Below are positions 42,000 through 51,118 of a stretch of DNA of 64,000 bases, in pieces. The stretch comes from Flavobacterium inviolabile (GTDB taxonomy: Bacteria > Bacteroidota > Bacteroidia > Flavobacteriales > Flavobacteriaceae), in the NCBI RefSeq assembly GCF_013389455.1, contig NZ_CP058278.1:3534001-3598000 (forward strand), read 5' to 3'. Numbering within the stretch: position 1 is the stretch's first letter; the number at the start of each line of letters is the position of its first letter. Position numbers and translations under genes: made by a program. The notes beneath the pieces are model-generated. The model was given only the letters and a program-made list of their open reading frames with translations, ran no database searches and had not been told where the DNA came from.

Positions 42000-43688
42000 A
42001 TGAATACAGAAATTACAGGAATTGTAATGATGTTTATCCTCACACTGGTGTTAGCCATACCTTTGGGAAGATACATTGCAAAAGTATATTTAGGACAAAA
42101 AACATTTTTAGACCCTGTTTTTAATCCCATTGAAAAACTATTTTTCAAAGCAAGCGGAATAGACGCTTCCCGGGAAATGAACTGGAAACAGCATCTGGTA
42201 GCGCTTTTAGCCTTAAACACCATTTGGTTTCTTTTGGGAATGCTCATACTGCTCTGCCAGGGTTGGCTGCCGCTCAATCCGGACAACAACCCGAACATGA
42301 CGCCCGATCTGGCCTTTAATACCGCCATTTCCTTTTTAGTAAACTGTAACCTGCAACACTATTCCGGGGAAACCGGCGTGAGCTATCTGAGTCAGCTCTT
42401 TTTAATGTTCCTGCAATTTGTTTCTGCCGGAATCGGACTTGCTGCCGCGGCAGTACTCTTTAATGCGCTAAAAGAGCGCACAACCGATAAATTAGGAAAC
42501 TTTTACAACTATTTCATCAAATCCTGTACCCGTATATTATTACCCATATCGGTTATTGTGGCTGTTATCCTGATGTTTAACGGTACACCGATGACTTTTG
42601 ACGGTAAAGACACGATGACCACCCTGCAGGGCGATACGGTACAGGTTTCAACGGGACCCGCTGCTGCTTTTGTAGCCATCAAACATGTGGGAACCAACGG
42701 AGGCGGATTCTTCGGAGCCAATTCGGCACATCCGTTTGAAAATCCGAATTACCTGACAAATACGGTCGAAATGATCGCGCAGATGATTATCCCGTTTGCA
42801 ATGATATTCGCCCTTGGTTTCTACCTGAACCGCAGAAAACTGTCCTGGATGATTTTTAGCGTTATGACCATCGGATTTTTAGCCTTAACGATACCGACAG
42901 TCATTACCGAAATGAACGGAAATCCGGCAATAACCCAAATGGGTATCAACACTGCAAACGGAGCTACCGAAGGGAAAGAAGTACGATTTGGTGCCACTGC
43001 TTCCGGTTACTGGAGCATTGCCACAACGGTTATTTCAACCGGTTCTGTAAACTCCATGCACGACAGTGCTATGCCGTTATCCGGAATGAACGAATTATTA
43101 GCCATGATGGTCAACTGCTTCTATGGCGGCTGCGGTGTTGGAATCCTTAACTTTTATATCTTTATTATCCTGGCAGTTTTTATCAGCGGACTGATGGTGG
43201 GAAGAACACCGGAATTTCTCGGAAAGAAAATTGAAGCCCGGGAAATGAAAATTGCCATGATCATTGCCTTGTTGCACCCTTTCCTTATTCTTGTTGGCGT
43301 TGCCTTATCGACCGCTTTTCCGGAACAGGGAGCCAGTACCTTAAACAATCCCGGTTTCCACGGTTTCAGTGAGATCCTGTATGAGTTTACCTCATCGGCA
43401 GCCAATAACGGCAGCGGATTTGAAGGCCTGGGCGATAATAATCCGTGGTGGAACATTACTACCGGTATCGTATTGCTGCTTTCCCGTTTCTTACCAATTA
43501 TTGGCCCGGTAGCGATTGCCGGAATCTTAGCCGGTAAAAAACACATCCCGGAAAGTGCCGGAACACTAAAAACCGATACGGCTACCTTTGGATTAATGAT
43601 TTTTGCCGTGATTGCTATTATTGCTGCCTTGTCTTTCTTCCCATCCCTGACTTTAGGACCGATAGCCGAATATTTTTCAATGAAATAA
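42000..43688 (+). CDS. kdpA: K+-transporting ATPase subunit A (KdpA)
   Basis: The 562-residue protein with about ten transmembrane helices is the potassium-selective subunit, derived from the SKT superfamily. Filter-loop motifs are seen, such as VNCNLQHYSGE, VGTNGGGFFGANSAHPFENP, SVNSMHDSAMPLSG and SSAANNGSGFEGL. It forms the high-affinity uptake complex with KdpB, C and F, used when external potassium is low. Confidence 0.96.
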   Translation: MNTEITGIVMMFILTLVLAIPLGRYIAKVYLGQKTFLDPVFNPIEKLFFKASGIDASREMNWKQHLVALLALNTIWFLLGMLILLCQGWLPLNPDNNPNMTPDLAFNTAISFLVNCNLQHYSGETGVSYLSQLFLMFLQFVSAGIGLAAAAVLFNALKERTTDKLGNFYNYFIKSCTRILLPISVIVAVILMFNGTPMTFDGKDTMTTLQGDTVQVSTGPAAAFVAIKHVGTNGGGFFGANSAHPFENPNYLTNTVEMIAQMIIPFAMIFALGFYLNRRKLSWMIFSVMTIGFLALTIPTVITEMNGNPAITQMGINTANGATEGKEVRFGATASGYWSIATTVISTGSVNSMHDSAMPLSGMNELLAMMVNCFYGGCGVGILNFYIFIILAVFISGLMVGRTPEFLGKKIEAREMKIAMIIALLHPFLILVGVALSTAFPEQGASTLNNPGFHGFSEILYEFTSSAANNGSGFEGLGDNNPWWNITTGIVLLLSRFLPIIGPVAIAGILAGKKHIPESAGTLKTDTATFGLMIFAVIAIIAALSFFPSLTLGPIAEYFSMK

Positions 43689-43728
43689 CATTTACAATTG
43701 ATCTCTCCATTATAAAATAAAGACTGTA

Positions 43729-45774
43729 ATGAAAACCAAAAATAAATCACTGTTTCAAAAAGAGCTGATGCGAGAAGCATTCAAGCAGTCTTTTGTGAAA
43801 CTCAATCCGGTAACACTCTTCCGAAACCCTATTATGTTCACTGTAGAAATAGGGACTATAATCATGCTGGGCGTTTGCCTGTGGATCGCCACCGGAGAAC
43901 AGTCGCAAGGAAGTTTTGCCTATAACTTTACGGTATTTCTAATCCTGTTTTTCACCTTGTTATTTGCCAACTTTGCAGAAGCCATAGCAGAAGCACGCGG
44001 TAAAGCACAGGCCGACAGTTTAAGAAAAACCCGGGAGGAAACCCCTGCGAAAAAAATAGAGCAGGTTGGCGAACTCTATGTCAATGAAATTACCATTGTT
44101 CCTTCATCCAGCCTGAGAAAAGGCGACCTTTTTGTCTGTGAAGCCGGCGATACAATTCCTACCGACGGTGAAATCATTGAAGGACTGGCAACCATTGACG
44201 AAAGTGCCATTACCGGGGAAAGTGCGCCGGTAATCCGCGAAGCCGGAGGCGACAAAAGCTCGGTAACCGGAGGGACAAAAGTATTGTCGGACAAAATTAA
44301 AGTACAGGTAACCACCGAACCCGGCGAGAGCTTTCTGGACAAAATGATTGCTTTGGTTGAAGGGGCTTCCCGCCAGAAAACACCAAACGAAATCGCCTTA
44401 ACCATCCTTTTAGCCGGATTTACCTTAGTGTTTATCATTGTTTGTGTGACCCTGAAACCTTTTGCCGATTATGCCAATATTCCCATCACGATAGCCGCTT
44501 TTATCTCGTTGTTTATCTGCCTGATTCCAACCACTATCGGCGGGCTGCTTTCCGCCATCGGTATTGCCGGAATGGACAGAGCCTTACGGGCCAATGTGAT
44601 TACCAAATCGGGGAAAGCAGTAGAAACTGCCGGAGATATTGACGTACTACTGCTGGATAAAACGGGAACGATCACGATCGGTAACCGAAAAGCCACCCAT
44701 TTCTATCCGGCAAACGGCGTAAATGAAAATGATTTTGTGAAAGCCTGTGCCCTTTCTTCCCTTGCCGATGAAACTCCCGAAGGAAAATCGATTGTTGAAC
44801 TGGCCGGAAAAGACACTACCCGTAATTTATCGATACAGGGCGCTACCCTGATCAAATTTACAGCCGAAACCCGAAGCAGCGGTGTTAACCTGCCCAACGG
44901 TACCAAAATCCGAAAAGGAGCTTTTGACGCCATCCGCAAGCTAAGTGAAAATGCCGGTTTTGCCTTCCCGGAAGAAACAGCCGGTAAAGTGACCGAAATT
45001 TCCAGTAACGGAGGAACGCCGCTGGTAGTGTCGGAAAACGAAAAAGTACTGGGCGTAATTGAATTACAGGACATTATCAAACCCGGAATACAGGAACGTT
45101 TTGAACGTTTGCGCAAAATGGGTGTTAAAACCGTAATGGTTACCGGTGACAATCCGCTGACAGCGAAATTCATTGCCGAAAAAGCCGGTGTGGACGATTT
45201 TATTGCCGAAGCCAAACCGGAAGACAAAATGAATTATATCAAAGCCGAACAGCAGCAGGGTAAACTGGTAGCGATGATGGGTGACGGCACCAATGATGCA
45301 CCGGCTTTGGCTCAGGCCGATGTTGGTGTAGCCATGAACAGCGGAACACAGGCAGCCAAAGAAGCCGGAAACATGGTCGACCTGGACAACGATCCGACCA
45401 AGCTTATTGAAATCGTAGAAATCGGGAAACAATTACTGATGACAAGAGGTACATTAACCACTTTCAGTATTGCCAACGACGTTGCCAAATATTTTGCAAT
45501 CATCCCGGCCTTGTTCATTACTGCCATACCGGCCTTGCAAGGGCTCAACATTATGCAGCTGCACAGCCCGGAAAGTGCCATCCTTTCGGCCGTGATCTTC
45601 AATGCTGTTGTAATTCCGTTCTTAATTCCGCTGGCTTTAAAAGGAGTGACCTATAAACCGATAGGCGCTTCTGCCCTGCTGCGAAGAAATCTCTTTATCT
45701 ACGGATTGGGAGGGATTATCGTCCCGTTCATCGGAATCAAACTGATTGATATTATAGTTGCCTTATTTATGTAA
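43729..45774 (+). CDS. kdpB: K+-transporting P-type ATPase subunit B (KdpB)
   Basis: The 681-residue P-type ATPase has the phosphorylated Asp310 in [14 protein letters not shown], the TGES-type loop in ITGESAPVI, the hinge [14 protein letters not shown] and [18 protein letters not shown]. It drives transport through KdpA. It is separated from kdpA by 40 bases and from kdpC by 71 bases that hold a hairpin. Confidence 0.97.
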   Translation: MKTKNKSLFQKELMREAFKQSFVKLNPVTLFRNPIMFTVEIGTIIMLGVCLWIATGEQSQGSFAYNFTVFLILFFTLLFANFAEAIAEARGKAQADSLRKTREETPAKKIEQVGELYVNEITIVPSSSLRKGDLFVCEAGDTIPTDGEIIEGLATIDESAITGESAPVIREAGGDKSSVTGGTKVLSDKIKVQVTTEPGESFLDKMIALVEGASRQKTPNEIALTILLAGFTLVFIIVCVTLKPFADYANIPITIAAFISLFICLIPTTIGGLLSAIGIAGMDRALRANVITKSGKAVETAGDIDVLLLDKTGTITIGNRKATHFYPANGVNENDFVKACALSSLADETPEGKSIVELAGKDTTRNLSIQGATLIKFTAETRSSGVNLPNGTKIRKGAFDAIRKLSENAGFAFPEETAGKVTEISSNGGTPLVVSENEKVLGVIELQDIIKPGIQERFERLRKMGVKTVMVTGDNPLTAKFIAEKAGVDDFIAEAKPEDKMNYIKAEQQQGKLVAMMGDGTNDAPALAQADVGVAMNSGTQAAKEAGNMVDLDNDPTKLIEIVEIGKQLLMTRGTLTTFSIANDVAKYFAIIPALFITAIPALQGLNIMQLHSPESAILSAVIFNAVVIPFLIPLALKGVTYKPIGASALLRRNLFIYGLGGIIVPFIGIKLIDIIVALFM

Positions 45775-45776
45775 AA

Positions 45777-45819
45777 AAGCGCTTAAGATGGAACTGTTTT
45801 CCGGTTGCATCTTAGGCTG
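45777..45819 (+). other. Intercistronic stem-loop between kdpB and kdpC
   Basis: TTAAGATG pairs with CATCTTAG and the stem extends through GC pairs with one bulge. No T-run follows. Together with the kdpF-kdpA hairpin it may set subunit amounts. Confidence 0.5.
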
Positions 45820-45845
45820 CTTCCAAAATATTAAAATTTAAAAAA

Positions 45846-46406
45846 ATGAAAAATCATCTTATAGCCGGAGCAAAATTAACCGTATTGTGTGCCGTTTTAT
45901 TTGGCGGTGTGTACACCCTGTTCCTGTTAGGTATTGCCAGACTGGCACCTAATAACGGGAAAGGATATGTAGTGGAATTCAACGGTAAGAAATACTATCA
46001 GAACATCGGACAGTCTTTTACCGATCCGAAATATTTTAACTCCCGCCCTTCTGCCGTGGCTTACAATGCAGCAGGTTCCGGAGGAAGCAACAAAGGCCCA
46101 GGCAATCCCGAATATCTGGCTGAAGTTCAAAAACGGATTGACACCTTCCTGATATTGAATCCGGAAGTTAAAAAACAGGATATCCCTGCCGATCTGGTAA
46201 CGGCCAGCGGCAGTGGTCTGGATCCGGATATCTCTGCACAGGCAGCAAAAGTTCAGGTAAAACGCATTGCCAGAATAAGAAATCTGGAACCTCAGAAACT
46301 GGAACAACTCATTGCTGAAAATACAGAAAAACCACTTTTAGGATTTTTCGGTCCTGAAAAAATAAACGTACTCACCCTAAACATCGCCCTTGATAAATTA
46401 AAATAA
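45846..46406 (+). CDS. kdpC: K+-transporting ATPase subunit C (KdpC)
   Basis: The 186-residue protein has one N-terminal membrane helix (AKLTVLCAVLFGGVYTLFLLGI) and the KdpC signatures FTDPKYFNSRPSA, GSGGSNKGPGNPEYL and TASGSGLDPDISAQAAKVQV. It stabilises the complex and aids potassium or nucleotide affinity. Confidence 0.95.
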   Translation: MKNHLIAGAKLTVLCAVLFGGVYTLFLLGIARLAPNNGKGYVVEFNGKKYYQNIGQSFTDPKYFNSRPSAVAYNAAGSGGSNKGPGNPEYLAEVQKRIDTFLILNPEVKKQDIPADLVTASGSGLDPDISAQAAKVQVKRIARIRNLEPQKLEQLIAENTEKPLLGFFGPEKINVLTLNIALDKLK

Positions 46407-46407
46407 A

Positions 46408-47499
46408 ATGAACACAAAAATATTCGGCTCCGCTTTAGCGGCCTTAGCCTCTTTCGGATTACAGGCACAAAACGACAGTACCAAAACCAAAAAATCACCT
46501 TTAACCGTCAGCGGTTATATCGAAACCTACTATGCTTATGATTTTGGAACACCGGAAAACAACACAAGACCCAATTTTATCTATTCCCACAACAGACACA
46601 ACGAAGTAGCCCTGAATCTGGGTTATCTCAAAGCCAATTATGAAAAAGACAATGTAAGAGCCAACCTCGCCATCATGGCCGGTACCTATAGCAATGCCAA
46701 CCTGGCTGCGGAACAAGGCGTTTTAAAAAACATTTATGAAGCCAATGCCGGGGTAAAACTGTCTAAAACCAAAAATTTATGGATCGATGCGGGAATCTTT
46801 GCATCCCATATCGGATTTGAAAGTGCCGTGGGGAAAGACTGCTGGACACTTACCAGAAGCATACAGGCGGATAATTCTCCCTATTATGAAAGCGGTGCCA
46901 AAATATCCTATACAACAGACAACGGCAAATGGTTCATGAGCGGATTGGTTTTAAACGGCTGGCAGCGCATTCAACGCGTTGACGGCAATAAAACCTTAGC
47001 CTTTGGCCATCAGCTAACCTACAGACCGAATGCTAAAATAACCCTGAACAGTAGCTCTTTCATTGGGAACGACAAACCGGATACGATTAAAAAAATGCGC
47101 TACTTTCATAACCTTTACGGACAATTCCAGGTTAGTGACAAATGGGGACTGACCGCCGGGCTGGATCTGGGTGCCGAACAAAAAGAAAAAGGAAGCAACA
47201 GTTACAACATCTGGTATTCGCCGGTTATCATTGCAAAATATACCGCTACCAACAAAATCAGCCTGGCTGCCCGCGGTGAGTATTATTCCGATAAAAACGG
47301 GGTTATTATTGCAACAGAAACGCCAAACGGGTTTCAAACCTTCGGATATTCCTTAAATTTGGATTATGCAATTTATCCGAATGTCGTCTGGCGGATTGAA
47401 GCAAGAGGACTATCCGGTAAAGATGCTGTTTTCCTTAAAGACAACGAACCTTCAAAGCAAAATTTTGCAGCGGTGACTTCTTTGGCAATCTCATTTTAA
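46408..47499 (+). CDS. Outer-membrane beta-barrel porin of the kdp operon
   Basis: The 363-residue protein has a signal peptide (MNTKIFGSALAALASFGLQAQ) and a barrel-like alternation of beta-strands ending in a terminal aromatic (AAVTSLAISF), matching the BBP2/DUF1597 outer-membrane family (SGYIETYYAYDFGTPENN near the N-terminus). It starts one base after the kdpC stop, so it is co-translated with Kdp. It could increase outer-membrane permeability to potassium under starvation; this is inference. Confidence 0.85.
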   Translation: MNTKIFGSALAALASFGLQAQNDSTKTKKSPLTVSGYIETYYAYDFGTPENNTRPNFIYSHNRHNEVALNLGYLKANYEKDNVRANLAIMAGTYSNANLAAEQGVLKNIYEANAGVKLSKTKNLWIDAGIFASHIGFESAVGKDCWTLTRSIQADNSPYYESGAKISYTTDNGKWFMSGLVLNGWQRIQRVDGNKTLAFGHQLTYRPNAKITLNSSSFIGNDKPDTIKKMRYFHNLYGQFQVSDKWGLTAGLDLGAEQKEKGSNSYNIWYSPVIIAKYTATNKISLAARGEYYSDKNGVIIATETPNGFQTFGYSLNLDYAIYPNVVWRIEARGLSGKDAVFLKDNEPSKQNFAAVTSLAISF

Positions 47500-47519
47500 T
47501 AACCATAAATACTACTGTT

Positions 47520-48647
47520 TTGGAAGACAACAGAGAAGATAATGTACAGCATTTCCTCGATTTGATTCAAAAATCAAGGAAAGGAAAGTTTAAAGTCTAC
47601 ATCGGCATGAGTGCCGGTGTGGGCAAAACGTACCGTATGCTGCAGGAAGCCCATTCCCTTCTTAAAAATGGTATCGATATTAAAATCGGATACATCGAAA
47701 CCCATAACCGTAAGGAAACCCACGATTTACTCGAGGGTTTGCCTGTTATTCCGCGTCGTAAATTATTCTACAAAGGAAAAGAGCTGGAAGAAATGGATGT
47801 ACAGGCCATTATTAACTTACGGCCGGAAGTGGTTATTGTAGATGAACTGGCCCATACCAATATTGAAGGCAGCAAAAACGAAAAACGCTGGCAGGATGTT
47901 GTTGAAATACTGGAAGCCGGTATTAACGTGATCAGTGCCGTTAACATCCAGCATATTGAAAGCCTTAACGAGTCGGTAAAATACATTACCGGCGTTGAGG
48001 TAAAAGAACGCATTCCGGACAGTGTACTGGCTCAGGCCGATGAGGTTGTGAATATTGACCTCACTGCCGATGAACTGATTACCCGCCTCAAAGAAGGAAA
48101 GATCTATAAAGCGGAAAAAATTGACATGGCTTTAAAGAACTTCTTTAAAGGGGAACACATCCTCCAGTTGCGGGAGCTGGCTCTGAAAGAAGTGGCAAGC
48201 CAGGTGGAACGCAAAGTTGAAACCGAAGTTATTAAAAGTAAAAATGTACGGCAGGAAAAACTAATGGCCTGCATCAGCAGCAATGAAAAAACCGCAAAAC
48301 GTGTGATCCGCAAAACCGCCCGGCTTGCGAATTATTACAACAGCAAATGGTTTGTGCTTTACGTACAGCTGCCACAGGAAAGTGCCGATAAAATAGCCCT
48401 GGACAAACAGCGCCACCTGATTAACAATTTTAAACTGGCCACAGAACTGGGCGGTGAAGTGATTAAAATAGAACATACCGGGATTGCAAAAGCAATTATT
48501 GAACAGGCCGAACTTAAAAAGATTACGACCGTATGCATTGGCAAACCGCGTATGAACTTTCTCAAAATTATTCTCTCGACAAACGTTTTCAAAGAACTAT
48601 TAAATAAACTATCTTCGAGTGATATTGATCTGATTATTTTAAGTTGA
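47520..48647 (+). CDS. kdpD: KdpD N-terminal sensor module without kinase
   Basis: The 375-residue protein has the KdpD sensor domain (Walker A in YIGMSAGVGKTYRMLQEAH; VIVDELAHTN; VISAVNIQHIESLNE) and a UspA-like domain (residues 245-375, ending SSDIDLIILS). It stops before the membrane helices, GAF and histidine kinase parts of E. coli KdpD (about 890 residues). The start is TTG (MEDNREDNVQHFLDLIQ), 20 bases after the porin stop. The sensing part and kinase are thus separate proteins here. Confidence 0.9.
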   Translation: MEDNREDNVQHFLDLIQKSRKGKFKVYIGMSAGVGKTYRMLQEAHSLLKNGIDIKIGYIETHNRKETHDLLEGLPVIPRRKLFYKGKELEEMDVQAIINLRPEVVIVDELAHTNIEGSKNEKRWQDVVEILEAGINVISAVNIQHIESLNESVKYITGVEVKERIPDSVLAQADEVVNIDLTADELITRLKEGKIYKAEKIDMALKNFFKGEHILQLRELALKEVASQVERKVETEVIKSKNVRQEKLMACISSNEKTAKRVIRKTARLANYYNSKWFVLYVQLPQESADKIALDKQRHLINNFKLATELGGEVIKIEHTGIAKAIIEQAELKKITTVCIGKPRMNFLKIILSTNVFKELLNKLSSSDIDLIILS

Positions 48648-48697
48648 TCGGCAAACCATCATCCGGTTATTCAAACAACACGTTAGCACATCAGCAA

Positions 48698-50425
48698 ATG
48701 AAAATAAAAACAAAATTAACCTTAGGTGTCGGACTGCTTTTTTTCCTGATCGTTTTGCTTGTCGCATTAGGAGTAAGACAGCTGCACACATTGGCTAATG
48801 ACACCGAAAATATTTTAGTGGACAACTACAATTCGTTAGACTATTCCCGAAATATGCTTAAAGAGCTGGATAAGTTTGAACTTGAAAAACAGTCCCTGAC
48901 AAAATTTAACAGCTTCCTGGAATTGCAAAGCAAAAATATCACGGAAATCGGCGAAAAGGAATTAACCGAAAACCTGTTGGAAGATGCCCGTACTTTTCAG
49001 AAGCAAACAGATAATAAGGTTGTTATTGCCCAGATTCGCAATGACCTTAACGACATTATGAAACTGAATATGGATTCGATCCAGCGGAAAAGTATTGTCG
49101 CTTCCCACACGGCAGACAAAGCCATATTGTGGATCTCAATTACCGGTTCCATGTGCTTTATTATTGCCTTTACCCTACTGATCAATCTTCCGAGTAATAT
49201 TGCCGACCCGATCAGGGACCTTACCGAAAGCATCCGCCAGATTGCCGGAAAAAACTATTCCCGGAGAGTTCATTTTGAAGGCCACAGCGAATTTGGCGAC
49301 CTCGCCAAATCGTTCAATACCATGGCCGAAAAGCTACAGGAATACAGCGATAGCAACCTTGCCCGCCTGATGATGGAGAAAAAGCGGATCGAAACGCTGA
49401 TTAACAACATGCACGATCCGGTTATCGGTCTGGACGACAGCAATAAAATATTGTTTGCCAATGAAGAAGCCTTAAAGATATCCGGATTAAAAGCCGAGGA
49501 CGTAACCGGAAAACCGGTTCAGGAAGTCGCGCTTTATAACGACCTGATCCGTTCGCTGATCCAGCATCTTGCCAATAACAGTGCTGCCGAAAGCAAACCG
49601 GAAACACTTAAGATCTATGCGGACAATAAAGAAAGCTATTTTGAAAAACAGCTGGTTCCGATTATCATTCTGCCTACCGGCGAAACCGAGAAAAAAGAAA
49701 TCGGTTCCTTTATTATCCTTCGCAATGTAACGGCACACAAAGAACTGGATTATGCGAAAACCAATTTTATCGCTACCGTTTCCCATGAGTTTAAAACCCC
49801 TATTGCTTCGATGAAAATGAGTCTGCAATTACTCGAAAATGAAGGAATAGGTACTCTTAACGACGAACAGAAACACCTGATCTCGGGAATTAAGGACGAT
49901 ACCAGACGCCTGCTGCGCACCACTTCCGAGCTGCTGAACATCACTCAGGTAGAAACCGGAAAAACACAGCTGAACATTGAAGCCTGTAATATCAAAAAAA
50001 TTATAAAAGACGCTGTAGAAACAACCCGTAATCTCGCCGAACAAAAACATATATTGCTGCAAACGGAAATTCAGGAAAATGTCTCGCACGTTTTAGCCGA
50101 CCAGGAAAAGACAACCTGGGTTATTTCGAATTTAATTACCAATGCCATCCGGTATTCCTATGAAAATTCGGCCATACTGCTTACGGCTGCCAACCGGGAT
50201 AACCTGGTCACGATTACCGTAAAAGATAATGGCCTGGGTATATCCTCCCAATACAAAGACAAAATTTTTGATAAATACTTCCGCATTCCGGGTTCTGAAA
50301 AAGAAGGAACCGGACTGGGACTGGCTATCAGCAAAGAATTTATAGAAGCACAATGCGGTGCCATTACCGTTGACAGCGAACTGGGTTCCGGAAGTACTTT
50401 TACGATCACGTTAAAAACAGCTTAG
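48698..50425 (+). CDS. Membrane histidine kinase (HAMP-PAS-HisKA-HATPase) of the kdp locus
   Basis: From ATG 48698 (MKIKTKLTLGVGLLFFLIVL) the protein has 575 residues: membrane helix 1, a periplasmic helical domain, membrane helix 2 (ILWISITGSMCFIIAFTLLI), HAMP (DPIRDLTESIRQIAGKNYSRR), PAS (INNMHDPVIGLDDSNKILFAN), HisKA with the His in ATVSHEFKTPIASMK, and HATPase (NLITNAIRYSYEN, DNGLGIS, GTGLGLAISKEF). It is the last gene of the kdp operon. It probably phosphorylates the NtrC-type regulator at 39951, with the KdpD sensor half as partner. Confidence 0.88.
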   Translation: MKIKTKLTLGVGLLFFLIVLLVALGVRQLHTLANDTENILVDNYNSLDYSRNMLKELDKFELEKQSLTKFNSFLELQSKNITEIGEKELTENLLEDARTFQKQTDNKVVIAQIRNDLNDIMKLNMDSIQRKSIVASHTADKAILWISITGSMCFIIAFTLLINLPSNIADPIRDLTESIRQIAGKNYSRRVHFEGHSEFGDLAKSFNTMAEKLQEYSDSNLARLMMEKKRIETLINNMHDPVIGLDDSNKILFANEEALKISGLKAEDVTGKPVQEVALYNDLIRSLIQHLANNSAAESKPETLKIYADNKESYFEKQLVPIIILPTGETEKKEIGSFIILRNVTAHKELDYAKTNFIATVSHEFKTPIASMKMSLQLLENEGIGTLNDEQKHLISGIKDDTRRLLRTTSELLNITQVETGKTQLNIEACNIKKIIKDAVETTRNLAEQKHILLQTEIQENVSHVLADQEKTTWVISNLITNAIRYSYENSAILLTAANRDNLVTITVKDNGLGISSQYKDKIFDKYFRIPGSEKEGTGLGLAISKEFIEAQCGAITVDSELGSGSTFTITLKTA

Positions 50426-50450
50426 TTTCCCCTTTTTTCAAACGCTTATA

Positions 50451-50488
50451 AAAGCCTCTGATTTTGACAAAAATCGGAGGCTTTTTTT
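50451..50488 (+). terminator. Terminator of the kdp operon
   Basis: AAAGCCTC-T-GATTTT pairs with AAAATC-G-GAGGCTTT through a T-G pair, loop GACA, followed by a T-run. Confidence 0.85.
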
Positions 50489-50628
50489 GTTGATTTCCGC
50501 TTTCCTGCACTTTTTTAAAAGGCGGTCTTTCCGGCATTGCGCTTTTCCCATTTCTCTCTTCAAAAACTTAAAACACTGATTTACAATTGTTTAAATTTCA
50601 GATCTAACCAAATTATTGCTGTTTTGTC

Positions 50629-50642
50629 GGGGAAAATTCCCC
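50629..50642. promoter_or_regulatory. Palindromic site GGGGAA-N2-TTCCCC
   Basis: GGGGAAAATTCCCC lies 180 bases before the membrane protein gene at 50822. The same half-sites with a one-base spacer lie at 58855-58867, in front of the facing two-component operon. It is a candidate operator for the LuxR-type regulator at 56315. Confidence 0.5.
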
Positions 50643-50821
50643 ATAAAATAACCCGAAAAAATCCCCGTGCAAAAAAAGGGAATATCCTCTACCTCAAGCA
50701 GTTAAACCAACGCAATTTTACATCAGAAAATTTAACGTAAAAAATCAGAGGCATTATTCTTAAAACAATTCATCAGAATAATAATCTGAAAAATTTATTA
50801 ATCAACTAAAAAATTGAAATC

Positions 50822-51040
50822 ATGAACAACAGAGTAATTTTTAGAGTAATAATGGTAATCATTATCATTATCGGAGGGATCATCATCATCATTGGAAGAA
50901 AACCAATCCCGGAACCTATTTGTATTGTATGCGGCGATAACATCCTGAGCCTTTTAGGTTTTGCAGAAGTCGTTTTAGGCGCCATCGCTCTTAACGTACA
51001 CAACAAGCTTATCAAAACAGCAAATATTAATGTCCGTTAA
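50822..51040 (+). CDS. 72-residue two-helix membrane protein
   Basis: The product has a very hydrophobic first helix (VIFRVIMVIIIIIGGIIIII), a short PIPEPICIVCGDN loop with a CxxC pair and a second helix (ILSLLGFAEVVLGAIAL), with a basic tail. Size and topology resemble class II holins or small membrane regulators, but no family is recognised. It is followed after 78 bases by the large unknown gene on the same strand. Confidence 0.7.
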   Translation: MNNRVIFRVIMVIIIIIGGIIIIIGRKPIPEPICIVCGDNILSLLGFAEVVLGAIALNVHNKLIKTANINVR

Positions 51041-51118
51041 TATTATTCACTAAAAAAATGATGGCGGTATCCGAAAAGCCTGGAACAGAGTAGGAAAATA
51101 TCAAAATACACATTTATT

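Larger units (their letters stand above)
50426..50821. other. Intergenic region before the muramidase cassette
   Basis: These 396 bases hold the kdp terminator (50451-50488), the palindrome 50629-50642 and an AT-rich leader. I find no TAnnTTTG element and no convincing small gene. Confidence 0.6.

Noticed and set aside
50537..50740. Plus-strand open frame of 67 codons between kdp and the muramidase cassette
   Set aside because: Composition is poor, there is no promoter or homology, and it runs through the palindrome 50629-50642.
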